Shown piece by piece: positions 29,495-37,753 of a stretch of 64,000 nt of DNA. This DNA is from Hydrogenophaga crocea (GTDB taxonomy: Bacteria; Pseudomonadota; Gammaproteobacteria; Burkholderiales; Burkholderiaceae_C): positions 1,860,001-1,924,000 of the forward strand of contig NZ_CP049989.1 in the NCBI RefSeq assembly GCF_011388215.1, given 5' to 3'. The position numbers and the translations under genes are program-made. A model generated the notes under the pieces. That model was not told the DNA's origin. It did not search any database and worked only from the letters and a program-made list of their open reading frames with translations. Position 1 is the stretch's first letter, and every line of letters begins with the position of its first letter.

Positions 29495-32400
29495 ATGCCC
29501 ATCCCCCTGCCCTCCCTGAGCCCCGGCAAACGCCACGCCATGCCCCTGCCCGTGGGCTCGGCCGACGCCCTGTGGCTGGCCCACCTCGCCGAGCGTGAGC
29601 GTGCGCAAGGCCGCCTCACGGCCATCGTCACCGCCGACGCCAACGACGCCCAGCGCCTGATCGACGAACTCGCCTTCTTCGCGCCCGAGCTGCGCGTGAC
29701 GCTGTTCCCCGACTGGGAAACCCTGCCCTACGACACCTTCTCGCCGCACCAGGACCTGATCAGCGAGCGCCTGGCCACGCTCTGGCGGATCTCGCAACGC
29801 GAGCACGACGGCGGCGCCGACGTGGTGCTGGTGCCCGCCACCACCGCGCTCTACCGGCTCGCGCCGCCGTCCTTCCTGGCCGGCTACACCTTCCACTTCA
29901 AGGTCAAGCAAAAGCTCGACGAAGCGCGCCTGAAGAGCCAGCTCACGCTCGCGGGCTACCACCACGTGACGCAGGTGGTGAGCCCGGGCGAGTACGCGGT
30001 GCGCGGCGGCCTGATCGACCTGTTCCCCATGGGCAGCCTGGTGCCCTACCGTGTCGACCTGTTCGACGACGAGATCGACAGCATCCGCACCTTCGACCCC
30101 GACAGCCAGCGCAGCCTCTACCCGGTCAACGAGGTGCGCCTGCTGCCGGGCCGCGAATTCCCCATGGACGACGCGGCGCGCGCCAAATTCCGCAACCGCT
30201 GGCGCGAGCTGCTCGACGGCGACCCGACCAAGAGCCGCATCTACAAGGACATGGGCAACGGCGTGGCCACCGCCGGCATCGAGTACTACCTGCCGCTGTT
30301 CTTCGACGACACGGCCACGGTGTTCGACTACCTCGGCGAAAGCGCGACCCTGGTGCTGCACGGCGAGCTCGAACCCGCCTTCCAGCGCTTCTGGCAGGAC
30401 ACGCGCGAGCGCCACCGCCTGCTGCACGGCGACCCCGACCGGCCCATCCTGCCGCCCGAATCGCTGTTCCTCAACGCCGAGCAGTTCTTCACCGCGGCCA
30501 AGCCCCACGCGCAGGTCGTGCTGCGCCCTGGCAGCGCCGACGTGGGCGACAACGCCTTCGCGCAGAAGCTGCCCGAGCTCGCCGTGGTGCGCGGCGCCGA
30601 CGACCCGCTCGCGCGCCTGCAGGCCCACCTGCGCGGCAGCGGCGACCGCATGCTGATCCTGGCCGAGAGCGACGGCCGCCGCGAAAGCCTGCTCGACTTC
30701 CTGCGCGCGAGCGGCCTGAACCCGCCGGCCTTCGACAGCCTGGCCGAGTTCGAGGCCAGCGACGAGAAAACCGGCATCGCCACCGCCGCGCTCGCCAACG
30801 GCTTCGCCTGGATCGGCGGGGGCATCCACTTCATCACCGAGACCGAGCTCTTTGCCACCGGCCCCACCACGCGCCGCCGCAAGAAGCAGGAACAGGTGAG
30901 CGATGTGGACGCGCTCATCAAGGACCTGTCCGAGCTCAACGTGGGCGACCCGGTGGTGCACGCGGCGCACGGCATCGGCCGCTACCGCGGTCTGGTCAAC
31001 CTCGACATGGGCGAGAAGAACCCCGACGGCTCGCCCGCGCTGCAGGAGTTCCTGCACCTCGAGTACGCCGACAAGGCCGTGCTCTACGTGCCGGTGAGCC
31101 AGCTCGGCCTGATCGGCCGCTACACCGGCGTGAGCGCCGACGAGGCGCCGCTGCACAAGCTGGGCAGCGGCCAGTGGGAGAAGGCCAAGCGCAAGGCCGC
31201 CGAGCAGGTGCGCGACGCCGCGGCCGAGCTGCTCAACATCTACGCGCGCCGCGCCGCGCGCCAGGGCCACCCGTTCCGCTACTCGCCGCAAGACTACGAG
31301 ACCTTCGCCAACGATTTCGGCTTCGACGAAACCCCCGACCAGCGCGCCGCGATCCACGCCGTCATCCAGGACATGATCAGCCCGCGCCCCATGGACCGCC
31401 TGGTCTGCGGCGACGTGGGCTTCGGCAAGACCGAGGTCGCGCTGCGCGCGGCCTTCGTGGCCGTGACCGGCGGCAAGCAGGTGGCCTTTCTCGCGCCCAC
31501 CACGCTGCTGGCCGAGCAGCACTACCAGACCCTGGTGGACCGCTTCGGCAAGTGGCCGGTGAAGATCGCCGAGATGAGCCGCTTCCGCTCGCAGAAAGAG
31601 ATCACCGCGGCCATGAAGGGCATTGCCGACGGCTCGGTCGACATCGTGGTGGGCACGCACAAGCTGCTGTCGGAGAAGGCGCAGTTCAAGAACCTGGGCC
31701 TGCTCATCATCGACGAAGAGCACCGCTTCGGCGTGCGCCACAAGGAGGCCATGAAGCAGCTGCGCGCCGAGGTCGACGTGCTCACGCTCACCGCCACGCC
31801 CATCCCGCGCACCCTGGGCATGGCGCTCGAAGGCCTGCGCGACCTGAGTGTGATCGCCACCGCGCCGCAGCGCCGCCTGGCCATCAAGACCTTCGTGCGC
31901 AACGAAGGCAACGGCGTGATCCGCGAGGCCGTGCTGCGCGAGTTGAAGCGCGGCGGCCAGGTGTACTTCCTGCACAACGAGGTCGAGACCATCGAGAACC
32001 GCAAGGCGCGGCTCGAAGAGATCCTGCCCGAGGCGCGCATCGCCATCGCCCACGGCCAGATGCCCGAGCGCGAGCTCGAGCACGTGATGCGCGACTTCGT
32101 GGCGCAGCGCTTCAACGTGCTGCTGTGCTCGACCATCATCGAGACCGGCATCGACGTGCCCACGGCCAACACCATCGTCATCAGCCGCGCCGACAAGTTC
32201 GGCCTGGCGCAGCTGCACCAGCTGCGCGGCCGCGTGGGCCGCAGCCACCACCAGGCCTACGCCTACCTGCTGGTGCCCGACATGGACAGCCTGACCAAGC
32301 AGGCCGCGCAGCGGCTCGACGCCATCCAGCAGATGGAAGAACTGGGCAGCGGCTTCTACCTCGCCATGCACGACCTGGAGATCCGCGGCGCGGGCGAGGT

Positions 32401-32983
32401 GCTGGGCGAGAACCAGAGCGGCAACATGCTCGAGGTGGGCTTCCAGCTCTACAACGAGATGCTGTCCGAGGCGGTGAAGGCGCTCAAGGCCGGCCGCGAG
32501 CCCGACCTGCTCGCGCCGCTGTCGGTCACCACCGACATCAACCTGCACGCGCCCGCGCTGCTGCCCAACGACTACTGCGGCGACGTGCACCTGCGCCTGT
32601 CCTTCTACAAGAAGCTCGCCACCGCCAAGACCGCCGACCAGGTGGACGCGCTGCTCGAAGAAATCGTGGACCGCTTCGGCAAGCTGCCGCCGCAGGCGCA
32701 GACGCTGATCGACGTGCACCGCCTGCGCGTGCTCAGCACGCCCTACGGCGTGGTGAAGGTCGACGCCGCGCCCGGCGTCACGAACATCACTTTCAAGCCC
32801 AACCCGCCGATCGAGCCCCTGCGCATCATCGAGCTGATCCAGAAGCACCGCCACATCAAGCTCGCGGGCAACGAAAAACTGCGCATCGAACGGGCCCTGC
32901 CCGAGGTGAAAGACCGCGTGCAGCTGGTGCGCGACGTGCTGCGCGCGCTCGGCCAACCCATCGCCCCGAAACAACCCGCATGA
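29495..32983 (+). CDS. mfd: transcription-repair coupling factor
   Basis: Translocase that removes stalled RNA polymerase and recruits UvrA. It has 1162 residues. UvrB-homology regions are at the N-terminus (LFPDWETLPYDTFSPHQD; GEYAVRGGLIDLFP). The RNA polymerase interaction domain starts around GDPVVHAAHGIGRYRGL. The helicase core has Walker A CGDVGFGKTEVA, DEEH in IIDEEHRFG and LTATPIPRTL. A TRG motif and the C-terminal UvrA-masking domain follow. The ATG at 29495 is the best start; the upstream open frame would run into ispD. Confidence 0.97.
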   Translation: MPIPLPSLSPGKRHAMPLPVGSADALWLAHLAERERAQGRLTAIVTADANDAQRLIDELAFFAPELRVTLFPDWETLPYDTFSPHQDLISERLATLWRISQREHDGGADVVLVPATTALYRLAPPSFLAGYTFHFKVKQKLDEARLKSQLTLAGYHHVTQVVSPGEYAVRGGLIDLFPMGSLVPYRVDLFDDEIDSIRTFDPDSQRSLYPVNEVRLLPGREFPMDDAARAKFRNRWRELLDGDPTKSRIYKDMGNGVATAGIEYYLPLFFDDTATVFDYLGESATLVLHGELEPAFQRFWQDTRERHRLLHGDPDRPILPPESLFLNAEQFFTAAKPHAQVVLRPGSADVGDNAFAQKLPELAVVRGADDPLARLQAHLRGSGDRMLILAESDGRRESLLDFLRASGLNPPAFDSLAEFEASDEKTGIATAALANGFAWIGGGIHFITETELFATGPTTRRRKKQEQVSDVDALIKDLSELNVGDPVVHAAHGIGRYRGLVNLDMGEKNPDGSPALQEFLHLEYADKAVLYVPVSQLGLIGRYTGVSADEAPLHKLGSGQWEKAKRKAAEQVRDAAAELLNIYARRAARQGHPFRYSPQDYETFANDFGFDETPDQRAAIHAVIQDMISPRPMDRLVCGDVGFGKTEVALRAAFVAVTGGKQVAFLAPTTLLAEQHYQTLVDRFGKWPVKIAEMSRFRSQKEITAAMKGIADGSVDIVVGTHKLLSEKAQFKNLGLLIIDEEHRFGVRHKEAMKQLRAEVDVLTLTATPIPRTLGMALEGLRDLSVIATAPQRRLAIKTFVRNEGNGVIREAVLRELKRGGQVYFLHNEVETIENRKARLEEILPEARIAIAHGQMPERELEHVMRDFVAQRFNVLLCSTIIETGIDVPTANTIVISRADKFGLAQLHQLRGRVGRSHHQAYAYLLVPDMDSLTKQAAQRLDAIQQMEELGSGFYLAMHDLEIRGAGEVLGENQSGNMLEVGFQLYNEMLSEAVKALKAGREPDLLAPLSVTTDINLHAPALLPNDYCGDVHLRLSFYKKLATAKTADQVDALLEEIVDRFGKLPPQAQTLIDVHRLRVLSTPYGVVKVDAAPGVTNITFKPNPPIEPLRIIELIQKHRHIKLAGNEKLRIERALPEVKDRVQLVRDVLRALGQPIAPKQPA

Positions 32984-33708
32984 CCACCCCAGCCACCGCC
33001 ATCGCCCCCGGCCTCACCGTGCGCGGCTTCACGCCGCCGCTGCGCCTGAGCGATTTCAAGCTCATCGCCTTCGACATGGACTCCACGCTGATCAACATCG
33101 AGTGCGTGGACGAGATCGCCGACGCCGTCGGCCGCAAGGCCGAGGTGGCCGCGATCACCGAGGCCGCGATGCGCGGCGAGATCACCGACTTCAAGGACAG
33201 CCTGCGCCGCCGCGTGGCCCTGCTCAAGGGCGTGACCATGGCCGACATGGAGCGGGTGTATGTCGAGCGCCTGCGCCTCAACCCCGGCGCGGCCGAACTG
33301 GTGCGCGCCTGCAAGACCGTGGGCATGAAGGTGCTGCTGGTCTCGGGCGGCTTCACCTTCTTCGCGCACCGCGTGCGCGACACCCTGGGCATCGATTTCG
33401 TGCGCGCCAACATCCTCGAGGTCGCCAGCGGCCCGAACTGCGGCGAGCTCACGGGCCGGCTGGTCGAACAGGCCTGGGGCGACATCTGCGACGGCGCCGA
33501 GAAGCGCCGCACCCTGCTCGAAGTGGCCTCGCTGCTGGACATCGCGCCGCACGAATGCATCGCCATGGGCGACGGCGCCAACGACCTGCCCATGATGGGC
33601 GCGGCCGGCCTCTCGGTGGCCTACCACGCCAAGCCCAAGGTGCGCGAGCAGGCCATGGTGTCCATCGAAAGCGGCGGGCTCGACCGGCTGCTCGAGCTGA
33701 TGCGCTGA
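32980..33708 (+). CDS. serB: phosphoserine phosphatase
   Basis: Last step of serine synthesis, a HAD-family phosphatase. It has 242 residues. The nucleophile motif is FDMDSTLINIECVDEIAD, motif II is LLVSGGFTFF, and the metal-binding motif is MGDGANDLPMM. There is no N-terminal ACT domain, so it is the short form. The start overlaps the mfd stop (ATGA). It is the last gene before the guanidine island. Confidence 0.95.
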   Translation: MTTPATAIAPGLTVRGFTPPLRLSDFKLIAFDMDSTLINIECVDEIADAVGRKAEVAAITEAAMRGEITDFKDSLRRRVALLKGVTMADMERVYVERLRLNPGAAELVRACKTVGMKVLLVSGGFTFFAHRVRDTLGIDFVRANILEVASGPNCGELTGRLVEQAWGDICDGAEKRRTLLEVASLLDIAPHECIAMGDGANDLPMMGAAGLSVAYHAKPKVREQAMVSIESGGLDRLLELMR

Positions 33709-33902
33709 GCCAGGGCATCGCGCACCAAGATCACGCCCGCGGCCCCGGCGCGCGGGCCGGCCATGCCACCGGACGGTGCACCGCGGGCCGCTGCGGGGGC
33801 GCCCGGCCCCCGCCGGCCGGCCTTTCGGGCCTGGCACACAACCTGCTCTGTCATCCGCGCATGGAGAGCGGTCTGCAACCGGTGGTCGCAGCGGCTCGTG
33901 CG
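33709..33902 (+). other. non-coding stretch upstream of guanidine unit 1
   Basis: This is the first part of a 344-nt gene-free gap (33709-34052). It holds GC-rich inverted repeats just after serB (around 33790-33830), which may end serB transcription. NtrC-like half sites GCACCA (33722) and GGTGCA (33775) are present but not paired at the classical spacing. The sigma-54 promoter at 33831 follows, then the riboswitch at 33903. Confidence 0.5.
33831..33847 (+). promoter_or_regulatory. sigma-54 (-24/-12) promoter of guanidine unit 1
   Basis: CTGGCACACAACCTGCT matches the consensus YTGGCACGRNNNTTGCW with GG (33833-33834) and GC (33845-33846) at exactly the required spacing. Transcription would start near 33858, giving about 45 nt before the riboswitch. 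An almost identical element lies ahead of the second riboswitch at 41566. Sigma-54 control fits nitrogen-limited expression through NtrC; that regulator is inferred. Confidence 0.75.
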
Positions 33903-34000
33903 TAGGTCCACTAGGGTTCCGTCTGCGGCAACGCAGGGTCTGGTCCGAGAGTGGGCCGGCCTCGCCAGAGGCTCCACGGAGGGACAAAAGCCCGGGAGAA
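33903..34000 (+). ncRNA. guanidine-I (ykkC subtype 1) riboswitch controlling unit 1
   Basis: All consensus blocks are present in order: CTAGGGTTCCG (33911-33921), hairpin CTGCG-GCAA-CGCAG, CTGGTCCGAGAG (33940-33951), hairpin GCCTC-GCCA-GAGGC, then ACGGAGGGAC continuing into AAAAGCCCGGGAGA (33976-33999). Downstream, GTTCTCC (34014-34020) can pair with GGAGAAC (33995-34001) at the aptamer 3' end, offering a switch between structures. There is no T-run, so control is probably on translation of, or RNA access to, the gene at 34053. Confidence 0.95.
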
Positions 34001-34052
34001 CGACGTCAGATCGGTTCTCCTGCGCCCATCCCTCACCCATCGGAGCGTCATC

Positions 34053-35102
34053 ATGAAACTGGCAGGTCTTCTCTCTCCCTCCACCAGCGGTCCGGCTTCT
34101 TCCACGTCCGGGTCCTGGCTGCGCCGTCTGATCAAGCCCGCCGTGGGCGCGGCCCTCACCGTGGCGGCCGCAGCGGCCATCGCCGCGCCCACCAGCATGA
34201 AGATCGCCACCGTGGTGTGGATCGGCTACGGCCCCTTCTACGTGGCCGACGCGCTCGACCTCTACAAGAAATACAACCTCAAGGTCTCGCTGCAGGTCTT
34301 CACCGACCCGGCGCTGATCCCGCCCGCCATCGCTTCGGGCGCGGTCGACGGCGGCATGCTCACCTACGACCAGGTGGTCGGCCAGGTCGCCGCGGGCAAG
34401 GCCATGAAGGTCGTGATGCCCATCGACTACTCCAACGGCGGCGACGCCATCGTGGCCGACGCCTCGATCAAGTCCGTCAAGGACTTCAAGGGCAAGAAGG
34501 TCGGCTACAACCCGCTGTCGCCGAGCGACTTCCTGCTGTCGTACGCGCTCAAGATCAACGGCATGGGCGAGAAGGACATCAGCCCCGTGAGCATGACGCC
34601 CGAGGCGGTGCCCGCGGCCATGGCCTCGGGCCAGCTGCCGGTGGGCGTGACCTACGAGCCCAGCCTGTCGCAGATCCTGAGCCAGGGCGGCGGCAAGAAG
34701 TTCAAGGTGGTGTTCTCCTCCAAGGACGCGCCCGGCCTGATCGCCGACGTGCTGGTGTTCGACGAGAAGGCCATCAAGGCCAAGCCCGCCGAGATCACCG
34801 GCATCATCAAGGCCTACCTCGACGGCATGGCGTTCATGAAGGCCAAGCCCGACGAGGCCGCCAAGATCATCGGCAAGTTCATGGGCGTGTCCGCCAAGGA
34901 AGTGAAAGAGCAGCTCGGCGGCGTCTACAACATCCCGCTGGCCGAGATGCCCAAGGCCTTCGTGCCCGCCAAGGAGACCACCTCCTACTACGCCAGCGGC
35001 GAGGTGATCGGCCAGCTGCTCAAGGCCAAGGGCCAGATCACCACGGTCCCGCCCACCGAGGCCACCATGGACGCCTCGCTGGTCAAGGCCCTGGTCAAGT
35101 AA
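34053..35102 (+). CDS. ABC transporter substrate-binding protein (SsuA/TauA/NMT1 type), guanidine-regulated
   Basis: It has 349 residues. A long N-terminal region carries a signal peptide (helix around AVGAALTVAAAAAIAAP). The mature domain starts TSMKIATVVWIGYGPFYVADALDLYKK in part, typical of nitrate/sulfonate/taurine-type binding proteins. RBS CGGAG lies 8 nt before the ATG. It is the only transporter component in unit 1. The matching permease and ATPase lead unit 2 at 41809, so the three probably form one importer for guanidine or a guanidino compound. Ligand identity is inferred from riboswitch control. Confidence 0.85.
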   Translation: MKLAGLLSPSTSGPASSTSGSWLRRLIKPAVGAALTVAAAAAIAAPTSMKIATVVWIGYGPFYVADALDLYKKYNLKVSLQVFTDPALIPPAIASGAVDGGMLTYDQVVGQVAAGKAMKVVMPIDYSNGGDAIVADASIKSVKDFKGKKVGYNPLSPSDFLLSYALKINGMGEKDISPVSMTPEAVPAAMASGQLPVGVTYEPSLSQILSQGGGKKFKVVFSSKDAPGLIADVLVFDEKAIKAKPAEITGIIKAYLDGMAFMKAKPDEAAKIIGKFMGVSAKEVKEQLGGVYNIPLAEMPKAFVPAKETTSYYASGEVIGQLLKAKGQITTVPPTEATMDASLVKALVK

Positions 35103-35181
35103 ACCCGCCCCGCCCGCCCGCGCGCACCGCTGCCCCCGGGCGGTGCGCGGCGGCGGTGCGGCGCGCCACGAGCCCCTTGCC

Positions 35182-36195
35182 ATGACGCAAGCCCTGTTCC
35201 GCCACGCCGACGGCGTGCTGCCCAACACCCTGGCGCTGGCCATCACCGTGACCGGCTGGCCGCTGGGCATCTGGCTGCTGGGCCAGCCGAACGCCGCGCT
35301 CAATGTGGCCGGCGTGCTGCTGGTCACGCTCACGCTCACCTGGTCGGCCTACTTCATCCACGAGTTCGCCCACCAGGCCATCTTCCGCACGCCGCAGGCC
35401 AACGAGCGCTGGGGCGTGTTCATGAGCTGGATCAACGGCAGCTGCTACGCGCGCTTCGCCGACCTGCGCCGCAAGCACATGCGCCACCACATCGAGCGCG
35501 CCGACGTCATCACCTTCGACGTGCAGGCCTTTCTGCGCGCGCACCCACTGGTGCGCCGCACGGTGCTGGCGCTCGAATGGCTGTACGTGCCCGCGGTCGA
35601 GTTCGTCATGCGCGGCTACGTGATCGCCCTGCCCTTCCTGGACGCGCGCAAGCGCGACGCGCGCGGCCGTGTCGTCGGCGTGGCCGTGGTGCGCCTGACG
35701 GCCTGGGGCCTGCTGGCCTGGTGGTCGCTCAAGGCGCTGGCGCTGTACGCGCTGGCCTACCTGCTGTTCGTGCACCTGCTGCGCTTTGCCGACTGCTTCC
35801 AGCACACCTACGACGCCTACCCCATCCTCGACGACAAGCCCATCCCGCAGGACAAGCTGCGCGACCGCGCCTACGAGCAGGCCAACACCTACAGCGACGT
35901 GGTCGGCCTGGACGCGAAGTGGCTCAACCTCGTGTGGCTCAACTTCGGCTTTCACAACGCGCACCACGAGCGCCCGGTCGCGCCCTGGTACAGCCTGCCG
36001 CGCCTGCACCGCGAGCTCTATGGCGACACCAGCACGCAGGTGGTGACGGTCGGCGAACTGCTGCGCGCCTACCACCGCCACCGCGTCACGCGCGTGCTGG
36101 CCAAGGACTACGGCGCCGTGCTGCCCCCGGGCACGCCGCGCCGCGCCGACGGCTTCATCGGCGCTGTGGGCGTGTCCTTCCTGACTGCCGTATGA
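35182..36195 (+). CDS. membrane di-iron fatty-acid-desaturase-family oxygenase
   Basis: It has 337 residues with several hydrophobic segments. The three histidine boxes of the family are intact: HEFAH (60-64), HMRHH (99-103) and HNAHH (258-262). It therefore should bind a di-iron centre and activate oxygen at the inner membrane. Family members desaturate or hydroxylate C-H bonds in lipids and also in small molecules. In this riboswitch-controlled operon a small guanidino substrate is more plausible than a lipid; that is inference. It is followed directly (ATGA overlap) by an SDR. A 79-nt gap separates it from the binding-protein gene. Confidence 0.82.
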   Translation: MTQALFRHADGVLPNTLALAITVTGWPLGIWLLGQPNAALNVAGVLLVTLTLTWSAYFIHEFAHQAIFRTPQANERWGVFMSWINGSCYARFADLRRKHMRHHIERADVITFDVQAFLRAHPLVRRTVLALEWLYVPAVEFVMRGYVIALPFLDARKRDARGRVVGVAVVRLTAWGLLAWWSLKALALYALAYLLFVHLLRFADCFQHTYDAYPILDDKPIPQDKLRDRAYEQANTYSDVVGLDAKWLNLVWLNFGFHNAHHERPVAPWYSLPRLHRELYGDTSTQVVTVGELLRAYHRHRVTRVLAKDYGAVLPPGTPRRADGFIGAVGVSFLTAV

Positions 36196-36983
36196 CGGCG
36201 GTGCGCTATGGCCTGGAGGGCCGCACGGTGCTGCTCACCGGCGCGGCCGGCGGCATCGGTCAGGCGCTGGCGCGCGCCTTCGCGGCCCAGGGTTGCCGGC
36301 TGCTGCTGCTCGATCGCGAGGCCGCGCCGCTGCAGGCGCTGTGCGAGGCCTTGGCGCCCCTGACCGAGGTGCACGCCGCGGTCTGCGAGCTCGGCAACGA
36401 CGCCGCCGTGGCCGCGCTGGCGCGCGACCTGGGCGCGCGCTGGGGCCGGCTCGACGTGCTGGTGCACAACGCCGGCACCGAGTACCCGACGCCGCTCGAC
36501 GACACCGCGCCCGACGCCAACGCGCGCTGGGCCGCGCTGCTCGACAACAACGTCACCGGCATGCTGCGCCTCACGCGCGCGCTGCTGCCGCTGCTGCCGC
36601 GCGGCGCGAGCGTGATCTGCCAGTCCTCGATCTGGGGCCGCATCGGCGTGGCCGGCTTCAGCGCCTACAGCGCGAGCAAACACGCGGTCGTGGGCCTCAC
36701 GCGCTCGCTGGCGCTCGAGCTCGGCCCGCGCGGCATCCGCGTCAACGCGGTCTGTCCGGGCTGGGTGCGCACCGCCGCGGCCATGCGCTCGCTCGCGGCG
36801 ATGGCGGCCGAACAGGGGCGCCCCGAGGCCGAGGTCGAGCGCGATCTGCTCGCGCGCCAAGCCGTGCCGGTGATGCTCGCGCCCGAAGACCTGGCCGGCG
36901 TCTTCCTGTTCCTGGCCAGCGAGGGCGCGGCCGCGCTCACCGGCCAAAGCCTGAGCGCGAGCCACGGCGAGGTGATGGCATGA
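36192..36983 (+). CDS. SDR family oxidoreductase (first of two)
   Basis: It has 263 residues. The NAD(P) motif is TGAAGGIGQALA, with HNAGTEYPTP, catalytic Ser in QSSIWG and active site YSASK. The C-terminus GQSLSASHGEVMA resembles 3-ketoacyl reductase-type SDRs. It overlaps the oxygenase stop and the next SDR start (both ATGA), so the three are translated as a block. A role in oxidising an alcohol or carbinol produced by the oxygenase is a reasonable inference. Confidence 0.85.
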   Translation: MTAVRYGLEGRTVLLTGAAGGIGQALARAFAAQGCRLLLLDREAAPLQALCEALAPLTEVHAAVCELGNDAAVAALARDLGARWGRLDVLVHNAGTEYPTPLDDTAPDANARWAALLDNNVTGMLRLTRALLPLLPRGASVICQSSIWGRIGVAGFSAYSASKHAVVGLTRSLALELGPRGIRVNAVCPGWVRTAAAMRSLAAMAAEQGRPEAEVERDLLARQAVPVMLAPEDLAGVFLFLASEGAAALTGQSLSASHGEVMA

Positions 36984-37729
36984 GCATCGGTGTCTCGCTG
37001 CAAGGCCGTACCGCCCTGGTCACCGGCGCCGCCACCGGCATCGGCCGCGCCTGCGCGCTGCGACTGGCCGAGGCCGGCGCGGTGGTGTGGATCAACCACC
37101 TGGGCCAGGCCGAGGCCGCAGCCGCCCTGGTGCAGGCCATCGCTGCCGCGGGCGGCCATGCGCAGGCGATCGAGGCCGACGTGGCCGACGCCGCCGCGGT
37201 GCAGCGCATGGCCGACCGCGTGGGCGGCGTCGACGTGCTCGTCAACAACGCCGGCGTGATCCTCGAGAAGCCCTTTCTTGAGACGACCGAGGCCGACTGG
37301 GACCGCGTGCTCGGTGTCGACCTCAGGGCCGTGTTCCTGGTCTGCCGCGCGCTGCTGCCCGGCATGCTGGCGCGCGGCGGCGGCAGCGTCGTCAACATCG
37401 CCTCCGACCTCGGCCTGCTCGGCCGCGAAGGGTACGCGCCCTACTGCGCGGCCAAGGCCGGCGTGATCGCCCTCACCAAGTCGCTCGCGCGCGAGTTCGC
37501 GCCCCAGCGGGTGCGCGCCAACGCGGTCGCGCCCGGGCCGGTGGCCACGGCCATGGTCTCGCTCGAACACATGAGCGCCGAGTGGGTGGAGAAAGAACTC
37601 GCCATTCCGCAGCACCGGCTGGCCGACCCCGCCGAGATCGCCGACACGGTGCTCTTCCTCGCGAGCGACCTGTCGCGCTTCTACACCGGCCAGGTGCTGG
37701 GCCCCAACGGCGGCTCGGCCATGCCCTGA
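36980..37729 (+). CDS. SDR family oxidoreductase (second of two)
   Basis: It has 249 residues. The cofactor motif is TGAATGIGRACA, strand 2 ends VVWINH (no acidic residue directly at the end, so NADP is possible), with NNAGVILEKPF and active site YCAAK. It resembles glucose-1-dehydrogenase/3-oxoacyl-ACP reductase-type SDRs. It is only distantly similar to the preceding SDR, so the pair is not a recent duplication. Confidence 0.85.
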   Translation: MSIGVSLQGRTALVTGAATGIGRACALRLAEAGAVVWINHLGQAEAAAALVQAIAAAGGHAQAIEADVADAAAVQRMADRVGGVDVLVNNAGVILEKPFLETTEADWDRVLGVDLRAVFLVCRALLPGMLARGGGSVVNIASDLGLLGREGYAPYCAAKAGVIALTKSLAREFAPQRVRANAVAPGPVATAMVSLEHMSAEWVEKELAIPQHRLADPAEIADTVLFLASDLSRFYTGQVLGPNGGSAMP

Positions 37730-37753
37730 GCCCGATCCGACCCCACCCGACCC

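Noticed and set aside
33720..33780. A bona fide NtrC enhancer
   Set aside because: Only separated half sites (GCACCA, GGTGCA) are seen, not a TGCACC-N6-GGTGCA-type palindrome. NtrC control remains an inference from the sigma-54 promoters.
33790..33830. An intrinsic terminator of serB
   Set aside because: GC-rich inverted repeats exist but no T-run follows; termination there cannot be claimed.
33903..34000. ykkC subtype 2 (ppGpp or PRPP) riboswitch
   Set aside because: The block ACGGAGGGAC followed by AAAAGCCCGGGAGA and the downstream guanidine genes match subtype 1; subtype 2 RNAs control amino acid or purine genes.
36192..37729. Tandem duplication of one SDR gene
   Set aside because: The two proteins differ in the cofactor strand, active-site surroundings and C-terminus, so they are separate paralogues.
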